Below are positions 34,810-44,306 of a stretch of 64,000 bases of DNA, piece after piece. The notes under the pieces were generated by a model. That model was not told the origin of the DNA and ran no database searches. It saw only the letters and a list, made by a program, of their open reading frames with translations. The stretch's first letter is position 1, and each line of letters starts with the position of its first letter. The DNA is taken from NCBI GenBank assembly GCA_012842395.1, contig DUSX01000035.1:1-64000 (forward strand). The letters run 5' to 3'. Both the position numbers and the translations under genes were made by a program. The stretch comes from Bacillota bacterium. GTDB lineage: Bacteria > Bacillota > SHA-98 > UBA4971.

Positions 34810-35247
34810 TCACACTATCACCGCACTATCAATGTTGGTGAAGACGTTCTCCTTGATGTGCTCGCCGTCCACCGCCGTGATGACGGTCCGATTCCTGATG
34901 CTCACGACGAGGGCGAGATTGTCCATGAGGATGAGCGACTCCCTTGCACCTTTGGCCGAAGCCCTGTCCACCGCCTGGGCGAGCTTCGCCATGTCAGCCT
35001 CGGAAAGCGAGATGTTCCTCGTTCTCATGCGCATCTGAGCGTGGCCGGAGAACCTCACGCCCTGCCCTTCGATCTCCTTCCGGAGGACCTCTCCGAAGGA
35101 CGGGGCCGCGGCCGTACCCGCGTCTCGAATTGCCTCGTTCCGAACGCTCCCGGCACCCCCGACGCCCCCGGCGGGCGCTGTCGCTCCGGAGCGCACCTGG
35201 AACTCGGGCGGTATCCTCTCAACCAAAGCAACCACTCCTCGAGGCAA
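34810..35247 (-). CDS. flagellar operon protein, TIGR02530 family
   Basis: A 145-residue protein. The C-terminal half has FSGHAQMRMRTRNISLSEAD, ILMDNLALVVSIRNRTVI and ENVFTNIDSAVIV, which I recognise as the small flagellar-operon family TIGR02530 found between flgD and flgE in many Firmicutes. Its biochemical role is not established. It is 12 bp after flgD, inside the operon. Confidence 0.88.
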   Translation of the reverse strand: MPRGVVALVERIPPEFQVRSGATAPAGGVGGAGSVRNEAIRDAGTAAAPSFGEVLRKEIEGQGVRFSGHAQMRMRTRNISLSEADMAKLAQAVDRASAKGARESLILMDNLALVVSIRNRTVITAVDGEHIKENVFTNIDSAVIV

Positions 35248-35259
35248 CGTCTCCCGCGT

Positions 35260-35670
35260 TTACGATATCTCCGTAACGTCGGTGACGAGGACTTCCTTCC
35301 CTTCGACAACGAGGTACGCCACGCCGTCCTCGAACTTCACGCCGGAGACCGTGCCCGTGACGACCTCGTCGTCCACCGTGGCGGTCACCTTTCGGCCGAT
35401 GAGTGCCGTGGCCTGCGTGGCGTGCTGCATCTTCGCGAGGCCCTCCATGGCGGCGCTCAGGTTCTCCATCTGTTCCAGCGTGGAGAACTGCGCCATCTGG
35501 GCCACCATCTCCTTGTCGTCCACCGGCTGGAACGCGTCTTGATAACGCAGCTCGGTGAGGAGCAGCTTCAGGAACGCGTCCTTCCCCAGCTCGGTCCGGG
35601 TGGCCTCGTCCGAAGAGGTCTGTGTAGTGGTGTCGTACGCACGCGTACTGGATGTAGCTGCAACGTTCAT
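35260..35670 (-). CDS. flgD: flagellar hook capping protein FlgD
   Basis: A 136-residue hook cap. The conserved N-terminal part is GKDAFLKLLLTELRYQDAFQP and MVAQMAQFSTLEQMENL; the C-terminus carries the short beta region (ATALIGRKVTATVDDEVVTG). The Fn3-like domain of longer FlgD proteins is missing, as in many Firmicutes. ATG 35670 follows GGAGGG by about 6 nt; the longer frame to 35925 lies in the end of fliK. Confidence 0.94.
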   Translation of the reverse strand: MNVAATSSTRAYDTTTQTSSDEATRTELGKDAFLKLLLTELRYQDAFQPVDDKEMVAQMAQFSTLEQMENLSAAMEGLAKMQHATQATALIGRKVTATVDDEVVTGTVSGVKFEDGVAYLVVEGKEVLVTDVTEIS

Positions 35671-35762
35671 CAGAAACCCTCCTTTCCTTCTGGAAGTGAA
35701 GTGACCCGGCCGCCTGCCGCGTCTCTCGGAAGCGTGCGGGCAGGTGCCGCGCTCGTAATCCG

Positions 35763-38576
35763 CTATGCCACGCAATCCACAAGGTGGACGCTTCCCGCAG
35801 ACGGCCTTGAGGTGGCGAAAGACGTCGCTCCGCGCAGCGCGCCTGACCTGCCCGCTCTCGGCGCCGCCTCCGCGAGCCCGTGCCCCGCGCTGTCCCCGGG
35901 CCACCGCGAACCGCCCCCGCTCCACGCGACCCCTGCTCCGAAGCCGCTGGAGACGGCGACCGCCCCGAGGTCAATCCCTTTCTCGGCAAGCGCGGCCTTC
36001 AGGTCGCCGAGCCCTGCCTCGATGAGCTGCCTGGTCGCTGCGCTCTCGGCCCTGATCTCCGCCACCACCCGCCCTTGCTCACTGGTTACCTTGAGGTGCA
36101 CCTTGCCCAGGACGTCGGGCTTGAGGTCTATCGTCATCTCCGCCTCGGACCTTCCAAGGCGGAGCTGGGCCCGCTGGACGATCTGGTCGATAACGGCCCG
36201 CGCCGTGACCGGTGTCTCGCGCTCGTGCGCCTGAGGACCGTGAGTCACCTGACTGCTTATCTGCTTAGCCTCGTGCGACGCAGACGAGTTCGGACTCAAG
36301 GGCGTCGCAGATGGCTTGTCCAACGCTGTCTCGGAGTTCTCACGCTCCGCGGCCCGTCTTCGCGCCGTGCCCACCGAGTCGTCGGCCGCCCTGTGCCCGG
36401 ATGCCCCGAGACGCTCGGACGCGGGTCTTTCTGTTGACACTTCCACGTCGGGAACGGCCGTCTCTTGTACCGGAGGGCATTCCTGCCGGAACAGCGCGTC
36501 GCTCCCCGCGGTATCCTCATGCTCCTTCCGGGTCGCCAGCGCGTTGCGCTCTCCGGCTGCGGCATGCGGGTGATGCGCGCCATCCACCCGGGCATCCCCT
36601 GGACTACACGGCTCAGTATGGGGTGCTCGACTCGGCTCCTCCACCCTCGCCTTCGCCTCCACCTCCGCTCCCGAGCGGGACTCCGCCGGCGTCTCGCAGC
36701 GGATGGCCTCCTCATGGCGCCCGTCACCAACATCGGTCTTCCCGCAGGCCGCATCATCCGCCCGTCCCGCACCCGCCACGGCTTGCCCGGCGGGAGCTCC
36801 GGGCGGGACAACCGCATTCCGAATGGGGACGTCCCGGGCGGCAGCCTCTCTGGGAGTCGTGTCCTGGCCCCCCGGAGGTGTAGCACCCAGCGTCTGCGTT
36901 TTCGCGCCAGCGTCGCAGTCGCCGGATTCAGCCTGACGCGGCACTGACACGCCCGTGGGAGCAGCGCCGACACCCTCCTCCCCGAGCCGCAGCACACGCG
37001 GCACACGCGCCATATGCCCCGCGTCACTCGTGTCGTCGCGCGCGGTCTCGACCCCGCCTCCGGCCAGAGCTTCCGCAGTGGCACTGACCATTGTCCTCTC
37101 GGCTCGCGGCGGACGCGCGCCCGGCTCTGCGGCCGAGCCACCAGGCACAAGCCTCATCGCTCGTGTTCGCGAGCCAAACGAGGCTGTCCTTTGTGCGTTT
37201 CCGACGACCGAACCGCGCCCGGAGGTGATCTCCACCCCCGCGTCAGCCAGGAGGTCGTCCGGGAAGCCTCTCGAGGAGCTGGCTGCTCGTTCCGACGTAT
37301 CTCGCCGCCCGGATCCTGGCAGCCGCGCCGGTGCTCCGTCTGACGAGACGATCCCCAGCCCTGTCGTGGCCTCCGGGCTTTGTCCGCGTCCAGGTCCCAA
37401 GCTGCTGCTTGTTCCTCCGAGCTTCGCGGTAGGCTGCTTCGGGTTAGCGGTTGCCTCGGGACTCTCGCCCGCTCCCGCGCCCGCGCCTAGATCGGCGCCG
37501 GCGCGTACATCCACGACGCCGGCATTTTCGCCTGCCGCAAGTTTCCTCGTGTCCCCGTTCTCACGGCGCCCCAGCCGGTGGGCAGCCTGGCCGTCACCGA
37601 AAGATGCGGCCTTCGATGCGCCATCGGAGCCCATGGGAGCCACCCGGGAACGGGCACCCTCCACTGCCGCCTGCCCGCGTTCAGCAGCGCTTTCGTCGAA
37701 CGAACCGTGATGATCCGCGCCCACGTCGTTGCCTGGGGCGAGCTCATCTCCTCGCGCCCCCCGTACAGCCGCGACGCCTCCCTCCTCCGCCTGCTCGTCA
37801 GCCCGCGCCGGCGCCTCCTGCCGCGCGTGCCAGGAGAACCTCTCGTGCGTCTCGCCCACGTGCGCGTCACGGGAGGAAACCGCTTCTCCGGCTCCCGCCG
37901 CCGGTCCCTCCACGGGCTGCGTGCCACTCGAGGCCGCACCTACTGCACGCGCACGCCGGGATTCAGGAAACGCCGTCGCCGTAGACGCAGGACGTCCACC
38001 CACGCGCCGCGCGAGCGCCTCGGCTCGCCCGGTCTCGGCTGACCGCCCCGCAGAGCTCGCAGGCATGGTTTCCCGACCAGCCGCCCCCAGAGAGGCCGAA
38101 GGCATGGCCGCGGCCGCTTGCGCGGCTTGCGCACCCTGCACCTGCGCCTGCCCCTCTCCCTCTCCAGAGTCACGGCGCTGCGCCTCGGCTGATCCACTGT
38201 CAGCCACACCGAGCGTAGCCTTCACCCCCGCTTCGCGCAGGCCGAGGCCGGCCTCTACGGGCGGGTCCTCCTCCGCGCCGCCCTTCCCACGGGCCGTCGC
38301 GCGCCCACCGCGCCCACGCGGCTCCCCGGGCGCGGCCGCCGCCGGGCCCGCGAGCGAGCGCCCCCGGGCGCGGGTTTCGAGCTCCGCCGCCAGCTCCGCC
38401 GCGAAGTCCGCGCGGGCATCGACCCTTTCCCCCGTCTCCGGGTCCTCGGCCGCAGCCGCGCCGGCCGCTCCTGCCAGGCCCTCCGCGCTCGTCACGAGCC
38501 TGCCCACGCCTGCCGGGCGCGGCTCAGGACCGATCGCCTGCGCCTCGTCCAGGCATATGGAAAACAGTATCTCCAC
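35763..38576 (-). CDS. fliK: flagellar hook-length control protein FliK, very long
   Basis: A 937-residue protein. The only recognisable part is the C-terminal Flg_hook domain around residues 780-870 (AEMTIDLKPDVLGKVHLKV, GRVVAEIRAESAATRQLIEA, LKAALAEKGIDLG). The preceding 750 residues are Ala/Gly/Glu/Arg/Ser-rich, without clear fold. FliK measures hook length and flips FlhB specificity. Most FliK proteins have 400-500 residues, so this one is about twice as long, which predicts a longer ruler or a disordered linker. It overlaps fliJ by 53 bp. Confidence 0.9.
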   Translation of the reverse strand: MEILFSICLDEAQAIGPEPRPAGVGRLVTSAEGLAGAAGAAAAEDPETGERVDARADFAAELAAELETRARGRSLAGPAAAAPGEPRGRGGRATARGKGGAEEDPPVEAGLGLREAGVKATLGVADSGSAEAQRRDSGEGEGQAQVQGAQAAQAAAAMPSASLGAAGRETMPASSAGRSAETGRAEALARRVGGRPASTATAFPESRRARAVGAASSGTQPVEGPAAGAGEAVSSRDAHVGETHERFSWHARQEAPARADEQAEEGGVAAVRGARGDELAPGNDVGADHHGSFDESAAERGQAAVEGARSRVAPMGSDGASKAASFGDGQAAHRLGRRENGDTRKLAAGENAGVVDVRAGADLGAGAGAGESPEATANPKQPTAKLGGTSSSLGPGRGQSPEATTGLGIVSSDGAPARLPGSGRRDTSERAASSSRGFPDDLLADAGVEITSGRGSVVGNAQRTASFGSRTRAMRLVPGGSAAEPGARPPRAERTMVSATAEALAGGGVETARDDTSDAGHMARVPRVLRLGEEGVGAAPTGVSVPRQAESGDCDAGAKTQTLGATPPGGQDTTPREAAARDVPIRNAVVPPGAPAGQAVAGAGRADDAACGKTDVGDGRHEEAIRCETPAESRSGAEVEAKARVEEPSRAPHTEPCSPGDARVDGAHHPHAAAGERNALATRKEHEDTAGSDALFRQECPPVQETAVPDVEVSTERPASERLGASGHRAADDSVGTARRRAAERENSETALDKPSATPLSPNSSASHEAKQISSQVTHGPQAHERETPVTARAVIDQIVQRAQLRLGRSEAEMTIDLKPDVLGKVHLKVTSEQGRVVAEIRAESAATRQLIEAGLGDLKAALAEKGIDLGAVAVSSGFGAGVAWSGGGSRWPGDSAGHGLAEAAPRAGRSGALRGATSFATSRPSAGSVHLVDCVA

Positions 38577-39030
38577 TCAGGTCTTCACCTCCTTTCCGCG
38601 CGTACCTCATGGTCCCCACCTCATCGAGGAACGCCTGTTCCGACCGGGATACCTCCTCGCGGTAGCGCGCGTATGCCCGCTCCCTCAGCTTCTCGACGAC
38701 CTTGCGCGCGCGCCGCGCTGCAATGAGCGCCTCCCGCTTCAGAGTCTCCTCGCGGACCGCGCGATCCACGGCCGCCCGTTGCTCCTCGATGCGACAGGCC
38801 AGAAACCCTAGATAGCGGTGGTAGGCGGCGATCCACTGGACGTCCAGGGCGCCGTCGACGTTCGCCCGCAGGCCCTCGAGGGTCGCGCCACGAGCGGCTC
38901 TCAGCTTCTCAAGCACGGCCTTCTCACGCCGGACCGCTTCCTGGGCTCGTGCAAGCTCCTGCCGGAGCGCATCCTCCCTCAGCCGTCTCACTTCCAGCAG
39001 CTTCTGCAGGCGAAACTTGAATCTCCTCAT
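38524..39030 (-). CDS. fliJ: flagellar export chaperone FliJ
   Basis: A 168-residue, almost wholly helical, Arg/Glu/Ala-rich coiled coil starting MRRFKFRLQKLLEVRRLRED, the usual FliJ pattern. FliJ is the central stalk of the FliI ATPase and escorts chaperones to FlhA. Its start overlaps the fliI stop by 4 bp and its end runs 53 bp into fliK. Confidence 0.92.
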   Translation of the reverse strand: MRRFKFRLQKLLEVRRLREDALRQELARAQEAVRREKAVLEKLRAARGATLEGLRANVDGALDVQWIAAYHRYLGFLACRIEEQRAAVDRAVREETLKREALIAARRARKVVEKLRERAYARYREEVSRSEQAFLDEVGTMRYARKGGEDLSGDTVFHMPGRGAGDRS

Positions 39031-40412
39031 CGTCCGAACATGCTTCGCAGTCTCGAAACGGTCTCCTTATAATCCGCCTTCTCGTTGATCCCTTGTTTCA
39101 GGAAGGCGTTTATGTTGTCGATCATCGTCATGGCCCAGTCGATCTTCGGGTTGCTCCCGGGCACGTAGGCCCCAATGTTTATGAGGTCCGCAGCCTCCCT
39201 GTAGATGCTGAGCGCCTCGCGCATTTTCGCGGCCGCCTTTAGGTGCGCCTCGTCTGTGACATCCGGCATCACCCTGCTCACGCTGGCGAGGATGTCTATC
39301 GCTGGATAGTGGTTCAACATTGCGAGCTCCCGCGACAGGACAATGTGGCCGTCGAGAATGCTCCGCGCCGCGTCAGCCACAGGCTCGTTCATGTCGTCCG
39401 CCTCGACCAGTACCGTGTAAAGGCCCGTGATGCTGCCCGAGGATGAGTTCCCGGCGCGCTCGAGCAATCGAGGCATCATGGAGAACACCGACGGGGTGTA
39501 GCCGCGGGTGGTCGGCGGCTCTCCGATGGCCAGCCCCACCTCGCGCTGGGCCATGGCGAGGCGGGTCAGGGAGTCCATCATGAGCAGCACGTCCCGCCCG
39601 GTATCGCGGAAGTATTCCGCGATCGCCGTCGCGAGCAGGGCGCCCTTGAGCCGCACGAGGCTTGCCTGGTCCGACGTGGCGACCACCACCACAGACCGCC
39701 TGAGCCCCTCGGGGCCAAGGTCCTTCTCGATAAACTCGCGGACCTCGCGACCCCTCTCCCCCACCAGCGCTATCACGTTCACGTCGGCGGAGGTGTTCCT
39801 CGCGAACATGCCCAGGAGCGTGCTCTTGCCGACACCACTCCCCGCGAAGATCCCCAGCCTCTGCCCCTTGCCGCACGTGAGCGCCGCGTCGACCGCCCGC
39901 ACGCCCAGCGCAAGAGGCTCCGAGATCCTCGCCCGCTCGAGCGGCGGCGGAGGCGAGTTGAGGAGAGGGTACTCGGCCTCTGGCTTGATAGGGGCTTTCC
40001 CGTCTATCGGCTGGCCGAGGCCATCGATGACGCGCCCGAGAAGCCCCTCGCCCACAGGTGCCATAGCCTCGCGCCCGCTTGCGACGACCTCGCTTCCGGG
40101 TTCGATGCCGTTCCTGTCGCCGAGGACCATGAGGAGCGTTTTTCCCTCCCTGAAGCCCACGACCTCCGCCTGGACCGGCATCCTCTGTCTTCTCGTGTAG
40201 ATTCGGCAGACCTCGCCCACGTGCGCGGGCGGGCCCATGGACTCCACCACAAGCCCAATGACCTGCACGACCCTGCCGCTCACCCTGAGCGGGTCGCACG
40301 CCCTGACGGCCGTCTGGAATCTCGATATGTCCACGCCCCTTCCGGCTCCGCCCCTAGAGGGCGAAGCGGAGGTCACGGCGGGTTCAGAAAGGAGCGGCAT
40401 CGCCGTTACCAA
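39027..40412 (-). CDS. fliI: flagellar export ATPase FliI
   Basis: A 461-residue F1-beta-like ATPase. Walker A is GIFAGSGVGKST, Walker B VLLMMDSLTRLAMAQREVGL, plus GERGREVREFIE and the family-specific GYTPSVFSMMPRLLERAG. It unfolds and loads export substrates. TTG 40412 is supported by GAGGAGGG 6 nt upstream; ATG 40400 is possible but lies 18 nt from that site. The start overlaps the fliH end. Confidence 0.96.
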   Translation of the reverse strand: MVTAMPLLSEPAVTSASPSRGGAGRGVDISRFQTAVRACDPLRVSGRVVQVIGLVVESMGPPAHVGEVCRIYTRRQRMPVQAEVVGFREGKTLLMVLGDRNGIEPGSEVVASGREAMAPVGEGLLGRVIDGLGQPIDGKAPIKPEAEYPLLNSPPPPLERARISEPLALGVRAVDAALTCGKGQRLGIFAGSGVGKSTLLGMFARNTSADVNVIALVGERGREVREFIEKDLGPEGLRRSVVVVATSDQASLVRLKGALLATAIAEYFRDTGRDVLLMMDSLTRLAMAQREVGLAIGEPPTTRGYTPSVFSMMPRLLERAGNSSSGSITGLYTVLVEADDMNEPVADAARSILDGHIVLSRELAMLNHYPAIDILASVSRVMPDVTDEAHLKAAAKMREALSIYREAADLINIGAYVPGSNPKIDWAMTMIDNINAFLKQGINEKADYKETVSRLRSMFGR

Positions 40413-41127
40413 AGAAAGCCCTCCTCACCTCGCGCAGCTGGGTTCCGAGCCGCGCGTCCACCGAGCCGAAATCCGTCTCCACGATGCATCCGCCGGGCTC
40501 CACCCTGGGATCCTCCACGATCTCGATGGACGTGACGTCATCGGCGATCCTCATGATCTCGTCGCGGAAGTCCTTCACCCGGTCGAGATCCCACGCGCTC
40601 ACCCTGATCTTGATGGGCCCGCCGGCCTTTGCCTTCTCCACAGATTCCCGGACCATCCCGAGGACGACCGACCCATCCAGGGACACCTCGTGCTTAAGGA
40701 TCTTCTCCGCCACCTCGATGGCGAGCTGGGCTACAGTGTCCTCCGCCGCTCTTACGGCGCTCTCGGTGGCCTGTGCCACCCCGCGCGCCAGGGTCTCCAG
40801 GTACTCTAGAAGATCCCGCGCGTGCTCAGTCACCCTCGCCGCGGCTTCCGCTCGCCCTTCCTCGTAGCCCTTGTCGTACGCCTCTTTCAAGATCCGCGCG
40901 CGCTCCCGCTCCGCCTCCTCGAGCCTGGCCTTGGCGGCCAGCTCTGCCCGCTCAATGAGGGACCGGGCAAGCGCGGCAGGATCGACCTCCGCATCCACCG
41001 CCCCGCGCCTCCATCCACGCGGAGAGGCCGTGGGCCCAGACAAGGTGCCAAGAAAGGCCTCCAGCTTCTTGTCGCCGATGAGGTCCGGATTTTTCCAGAC
41101 TTCTTCCGCCTTGATGATCCTAGACAA
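40384..41127 (-). CDS. fliH: flagellar assembly protein FliH
   Basis: About 247 residues. The N-terminus LSRIIKAEEVW is the typical FliH start, followed by a long Ala/Glu-rich coiled coil (ARLEEAERERARILKEAYDK with YEEGRAEAAARV) and the C-terminal V-ATPase E-like domain (LAIEVAEKILKHEVSL, DVTSIEIVEDPRVEPGGCIVET). It is the negative regulator of FliI. TTG 41127 is chosen: it overlaps the fliG stop and has GGAGG about 9 nt upstream; the frame is open to 41160. Confidence 0.92.
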   Translation of the reverse strand: MSRIIKAEEVWKNPDLIGDKKLEAFLGTLSGPTASPRGWRRGAVDAEVDPAALARSLIERAELAAKARLEEAERERARILKEAYDKGYEEGRAEAAARVTEHARDLLEYLETLARGVAQATESAVRAAEDTVAQLAIEVAEKILKHEVSLDGSVVLGMVRESVEKAKAGGPIKIRVSAWDLDRVKDFRDEIMRIADDVTSIEIVEDPRVEPGGCIVETDFGSVDARLGTQLREVRRAFFGNGDAAPF

Positions 41128-42127
41128 GAACCTCGTCCTCCGCGCCTCTTGCGATGACAATGTCGCCCGCTTCCTCGAGCCTGCGGATGATCGTGACTAT
41201 CCGTTGCTGAGCCTCTTCCACCACTCGGAGGCGCACGGGCCCCATGAACTCCATGTCCTCGCGCAGCATCTCCGCGGCGCGCTCCGACATGTTGCTGAAG
41301 ATCCTCTTCTTGACCTCCTCGCTTGCGGCTTTGAGTGCGAGCGCGAGGTCTTTCGTGTCGATCTCCTTGAGGAACGTCTGTATCGCCCGGTCGTCGAGGA
41401 GAGTGATGTCCTCGAACACGAACATGAGGTTCTTGACCTCCTCAGCCAGCGCCGGGTTTTGTTCCTCCAGTTCCTCGAGGATGGTCTTCTCAGTTCCCCG
41501 GTCCACGCGGTTCAGCACGTCCACGAGGGCCTTCGTGCCCCCCGCGAAATTGTAGCTCTGGCCGCCGATGGAATAGAGCCGGCTCTCGAGGACCTTCTCC
41601 ACCTGGGCGACTACCTCCGGAGCGGTCCTGTCCATCTCGGCGAGCCGCACGGCCACCTCGGTCTGAAGCCCCTGGGGGAGCGCTGAGAGCACCACCGCAG
41701 CCTGCTCTGGACGAAGGTAAGCCAGGATGAGCGCGATGGTTTGAGGGTGCTCATTCTCGATGAAGTTCACGAGCTGGGCCGGATCAACTTGTCGGGCGAA
41801 GCTGAACGGCTTCTCCTGGAGCGACGCGGTTATCTTCTCGATGATCTCGGCGGCGCGGTGCGGGCCGAGCGCACGCTCCAGTACCTGCTTCACGTACTCG
41901 ATGCCGCCTGTGGCATACTCTTGAGCTTCACATTTCTCGTAGAATTCATCCAGAACTTGCCTGCGGATCTCGGGCGGCACGTTGCCGAGGCTCGCGATCT
42001 CGAGAGTAAGCTGCTCGATCTTGGCCTCGTCGAGGTACTTGAACACCTCCGCCGACATCTCCGACCCAAGAGCCACGAGAGCTATGGCTGCCTTTCTCTT
42101 TCCGCTGAGTTCAGTGGCTGGCGCCAA
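41120..42127 (-). CDS. fliG: flagellar motor switch protein FliG
   Basis: A 335-residue rotor protein with the three armadillo-like domains: KRKAAIALVALGSEMSAEVF at the N-terminus, IENEHPQTIALILAYLRPEQ in the middle, and the torque helix DLALALKAASEEVKKRIFSNM at the C-terminus. It couples the C-ring to MotA. It lies 6 bp after fliF. Confidence 0.97.
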   Translation of the reverse strand: MAPATELSGKRKAAIALVALGSEMSAEVFKYLDEAKIEQLTLEIASLGNVPPEIRRQVLDEFYEKCEAQEYATGGIEYVKQVLERALGPHRAAEIIEKITASLQEKPFSFARQVDPAQLVNFIENEHPQTIALILAYLRPEQAAVVLSALPQGLQTEVAVRLAEMDRTAPEVVAQVEKVLESRLYSIGGQSYNFAGGTKALVDVLNRVDRGTEKTILEELEEQNPALAEEVKNLMFVFEDITLLDDRAIQTFLKEIDTKDLALALKAASEEVKKRIFSNMSERAAEMLREDMEFMGPVRLRVVEEAQQRIVTIIRRLEEAGDIVIARGAEDEVLV

Positions 42128-42133
42128 GGCCGG

Positions 42134-43957
42134 TCACCTCTTGTCCTCGTCCATCCACCCGGATATCACCCTTGCGGCCGTCTCAGCCGCTGGCGCAGGG
42201 CGCGTGGGGAACTCCTGCGGGGCCCGCGCCGGCTCGGCCGGCCTCCCACCCTCGGCCTCTTCGCCCGCGGCGGCCACTGGAGGAGCCGCGACCTCAGCCC
42301 CTCCGGCTCCGGGCCCAGGCGCAGGCGCAAGGGCTGGCATTGCGGGAACGGGCACTGGGATAGGCCGCCCCGGCCCTCTCTGACGCACCACGGATATCAC
42401 GAACCCGATGAGGAAAAGCGCGATTATCCCCGCGAGGATGTACTCTATGTTGGCCACGAGCACCTCGCCGATGTTCAAGGGCTCCTTCGCCCCCTCTTCG
42501 CCCGCAGCCCCCGCTGTCCCGCTTTCCGCGGCCAGCGGCGCGCCGAACTCCATGGGCTCCACGATGAGCGAGTCGCCCCTAGCAGGGTCGATTCCCACCG
42601 CCGCACCCACCGACCTTGTGATGGCCTGAAGCTGCGTATCACTTAAGGGAGCCGCCACTATGGCCGCTACCGAAAGCCTCTTCACCTCGCCGGGGGCCTT
42701 GACCGTGTGTTCGACCACCCGGGATATCTCGTACCGCGTGGTCTCCTCGGACCTCTCCTCTCCGCTCACCTCGCCGGGACGTTGCCCAGTGCGGTAAACA
42801 CCGCCCGCGACCGCCTGGGTGCCATCAAGCACCGCGCTCGCGCTGGTGCCGGATGTCCCTGCCACTCCTGCTGACCCCGCTGCCGCACCTGCCCCTGTTG
42901 CCCCTGTTGTCCCCGCCATCCCTGCCGACCCTGCCGCGACCGAGCCAACCGTGGAGAGCGTCCCGGCCCCGGAGGCGCCTGCCGCGTCCACGTTCGACGC
43001 GGTGCCCGGCACCCCGGCCGCGGCCGCGGATGAAGTCGAGCTAACCTCGTGAACCTTGGTCTGCTCGCGGATCACGCCGAGCCCCGTGGGCATAGGCTGG
43101 AAGAGCTCGCTGTTTTGCTCCCGCCGGTCGAAGTTGATCTCGGCATTCACGCGCACCACGACTTTCCGCGGTCCGAGCACCTCTGTAAGCATGCTCTCGA
43201 CGCTCTTCTCGAGATCCTTTTCGTAAGCCCTCTTGGCCTCAAGCTGGGTAAGCGTGAGCGACGTCGCCACCCCTGTGTCGGAATCGTCGCTCGCGGCGTA
43301 GAGAATGTTCCCGTCCACATCCAGCACCGTTACGTTGCTGGGGCTCAAGCCTTCGACGCTCGACGAGACCAGCCTCACGATCCCCTCCACCTGTCCCCTG
43401 GACAACGTCGCGCCGCTACGCAGTTTCACCATGACTGAGGCCGTGGGCGGCTTTTGCTCGTCGGTGTATAGTTCGGGCTCCGGTATGGCGATGTGAACCC
43501 GGGCGTCCTCGACCTCGCGGAGCTGGAGTATGGTGCGGGTAAGCTCGCCCTGGAGCGCCCGCTGGTAATTCATCTTCTGGGTGAACTCGGTGACGCCGAA
43601 ACTCGTCCTGTCGAATATCTCGAATCCTACGGTGCCGCCTTTGGGCAACCCCTGGCTCGCTAGGCTCATGCGCGTCTCGTACACGTCCGAGACGGGCACC
43701 ATGATGGTCGCCCCGCCATCGGAGATCTCGTAGGGAACATTCATCTCCCGCAGCTTGGCCACGATGTCCGCGGCGTCGCTCGCCGAAAGGTTCGTGTAGA
43801 GCGCCACCATCTCGGTCTTGCCCGCTCTGCTCAAAAGGAGGACCATGGCGATCACCCCGAGGGCAACCGCCAGCAGGACCATGAGCTTTTGCCCGGATGT
43901 CATTTGGTCCCACAGCGAGCGCGCCTGGCGCCCGAGGTTCTGCCCGATGGCTGCCAT
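42134..43957 (-). CDS. fliF: flagellar MS-ring protein FliF with collagen-like insert
   Basis: A 607-residue MS-ring protein with two membrane helices (about 20-45 and 495-520), ring-building motifs (YTNLSASDAADIVAKLREMN; VPVSDVYETRMSLASQGLP), and the C-terminal FliG-binding tail. Between about residues 305 and 395 there is an Ala/Gly/Thr/Ser-rich insert with glycine at every third place over roughly 30 residues (for example AGMAGTTGATGAG). It falls in the loop that projects from the ring-building domain 3 region. The N-terminus ends 3 bp from fliE. Confidence 0.95.
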   Translation of the reverse strand: MAAIGQNLGRQARSLWDQMTSGQKLMVLLAVALGVIAMVLLLSRAGKTEMVALYTNLSASDAADIVAKLREMNVPYEISDGGATIMVPVSDVYETRMSLASQGLPKGGTVGFEIFDRTSFGVTEFTQKMNYQRALQGELTRTILQLREVEDARVHIAIPEPELYTDEQKPPTASVMVKLRSGATLSRGQVEGIVRLVSSSVEGLSPSNVTVLDVDGNILYAASDDSDTGVATSLTLTQLEAKRAYEKDLEKSVESMLTEVLGPRKVVVRVNAEINFDRREQNSELFQPMPTGLGVIREQTKVHEVSSTSSAAAAGVPGTASNVDAAGASGAGTLSTVGSVAAGSAGMAGTTGATGAGAAAGSAGVAGTSGTSASAVLDGTQAVAGGVYRTGQRPGEVSGEERSEETTRYEISRVVEHTVKAPGEVKRLSVAAIVAAPLSDTQLQAITRSVGAAVGIDPARGDSLIVEPMEFGAPLAAESGTAGAAGEEGAKEPLNIGEVLVANIEYILAGIIALFLIGFVISVVRQRGPGRPIPVPVPAMPALAPAPGPGAGGAEVAAPPVAAAGEEAEGGRPAEPARAPQEFPTRPAPAAETAARVISGWMDEDKR

Positions 43958-43960
43958 GGC

Positions 43961-44263
43961 TTACACCTGCATCCTCATTACTTCCTGGTAGGCCTCGACG
44001 ATCTTGTTCCTTATCTGCATCGTGAGCTGCAGCGCGACGTTGACCTCCTCGACTGCGATCATGACCTGGTGAAGGTCTTTGAGCTCGCCCGTGGCAAGCT
44101 GCTGGGTGAGCTTGTCGGCGTTTCTTTGAAGGTTATTCACCGTATCGATGGCGCTGTCCAGCATCTCCTTGAAGTCCTCAAGGGTGGCCTGGGCGCCCGT
44201 CGCACCGCCGCGGCTGAGCTCGTCGAGGGTCTTCCTCAGCGTTGAGCTGACCTTGATATCCAT
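43961..44263 (-). CDS. fliE: flagellar hook-basal body complex protein FliE
   Basis: A 100-residue protein, normal FliE size. The family pattern is DFKEMLDSAIDTVNNLQRNA and LHQVMIAVEEVNVALQLTMQ with IRNKIVEAYQEVMRMQV. FliE links the MS ring to the rod and is the first exported protein. Confidence 0.95.
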   Translation of the reverse strand: MDIKVSSTLRKTLDELSRGGATGAQATLEDFKEMLDSAIDTVNNLQRNADKLTQQLATGELKDLHQVMIAVEEVNVALQLTMQIRNKIVEAYQEVMRMQV

Positions 44264-44306
44264 CGCACCACACCGTCCTCAGAGCACATCCGTGTTCCTT
44301 CACTTA

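Noticed and set aside
34699-36234. Long open frame antisense to flgE, flgD and the fliK end (511 codons)
   Set aside because: Crosses several real genes on the other strand and shows no recognisable domain.
37729-38811. Long open frame antisense to fliK and fliJ (360 codons)
   Set aside because: Low-complexity mirror of the fliK low-complexity region.
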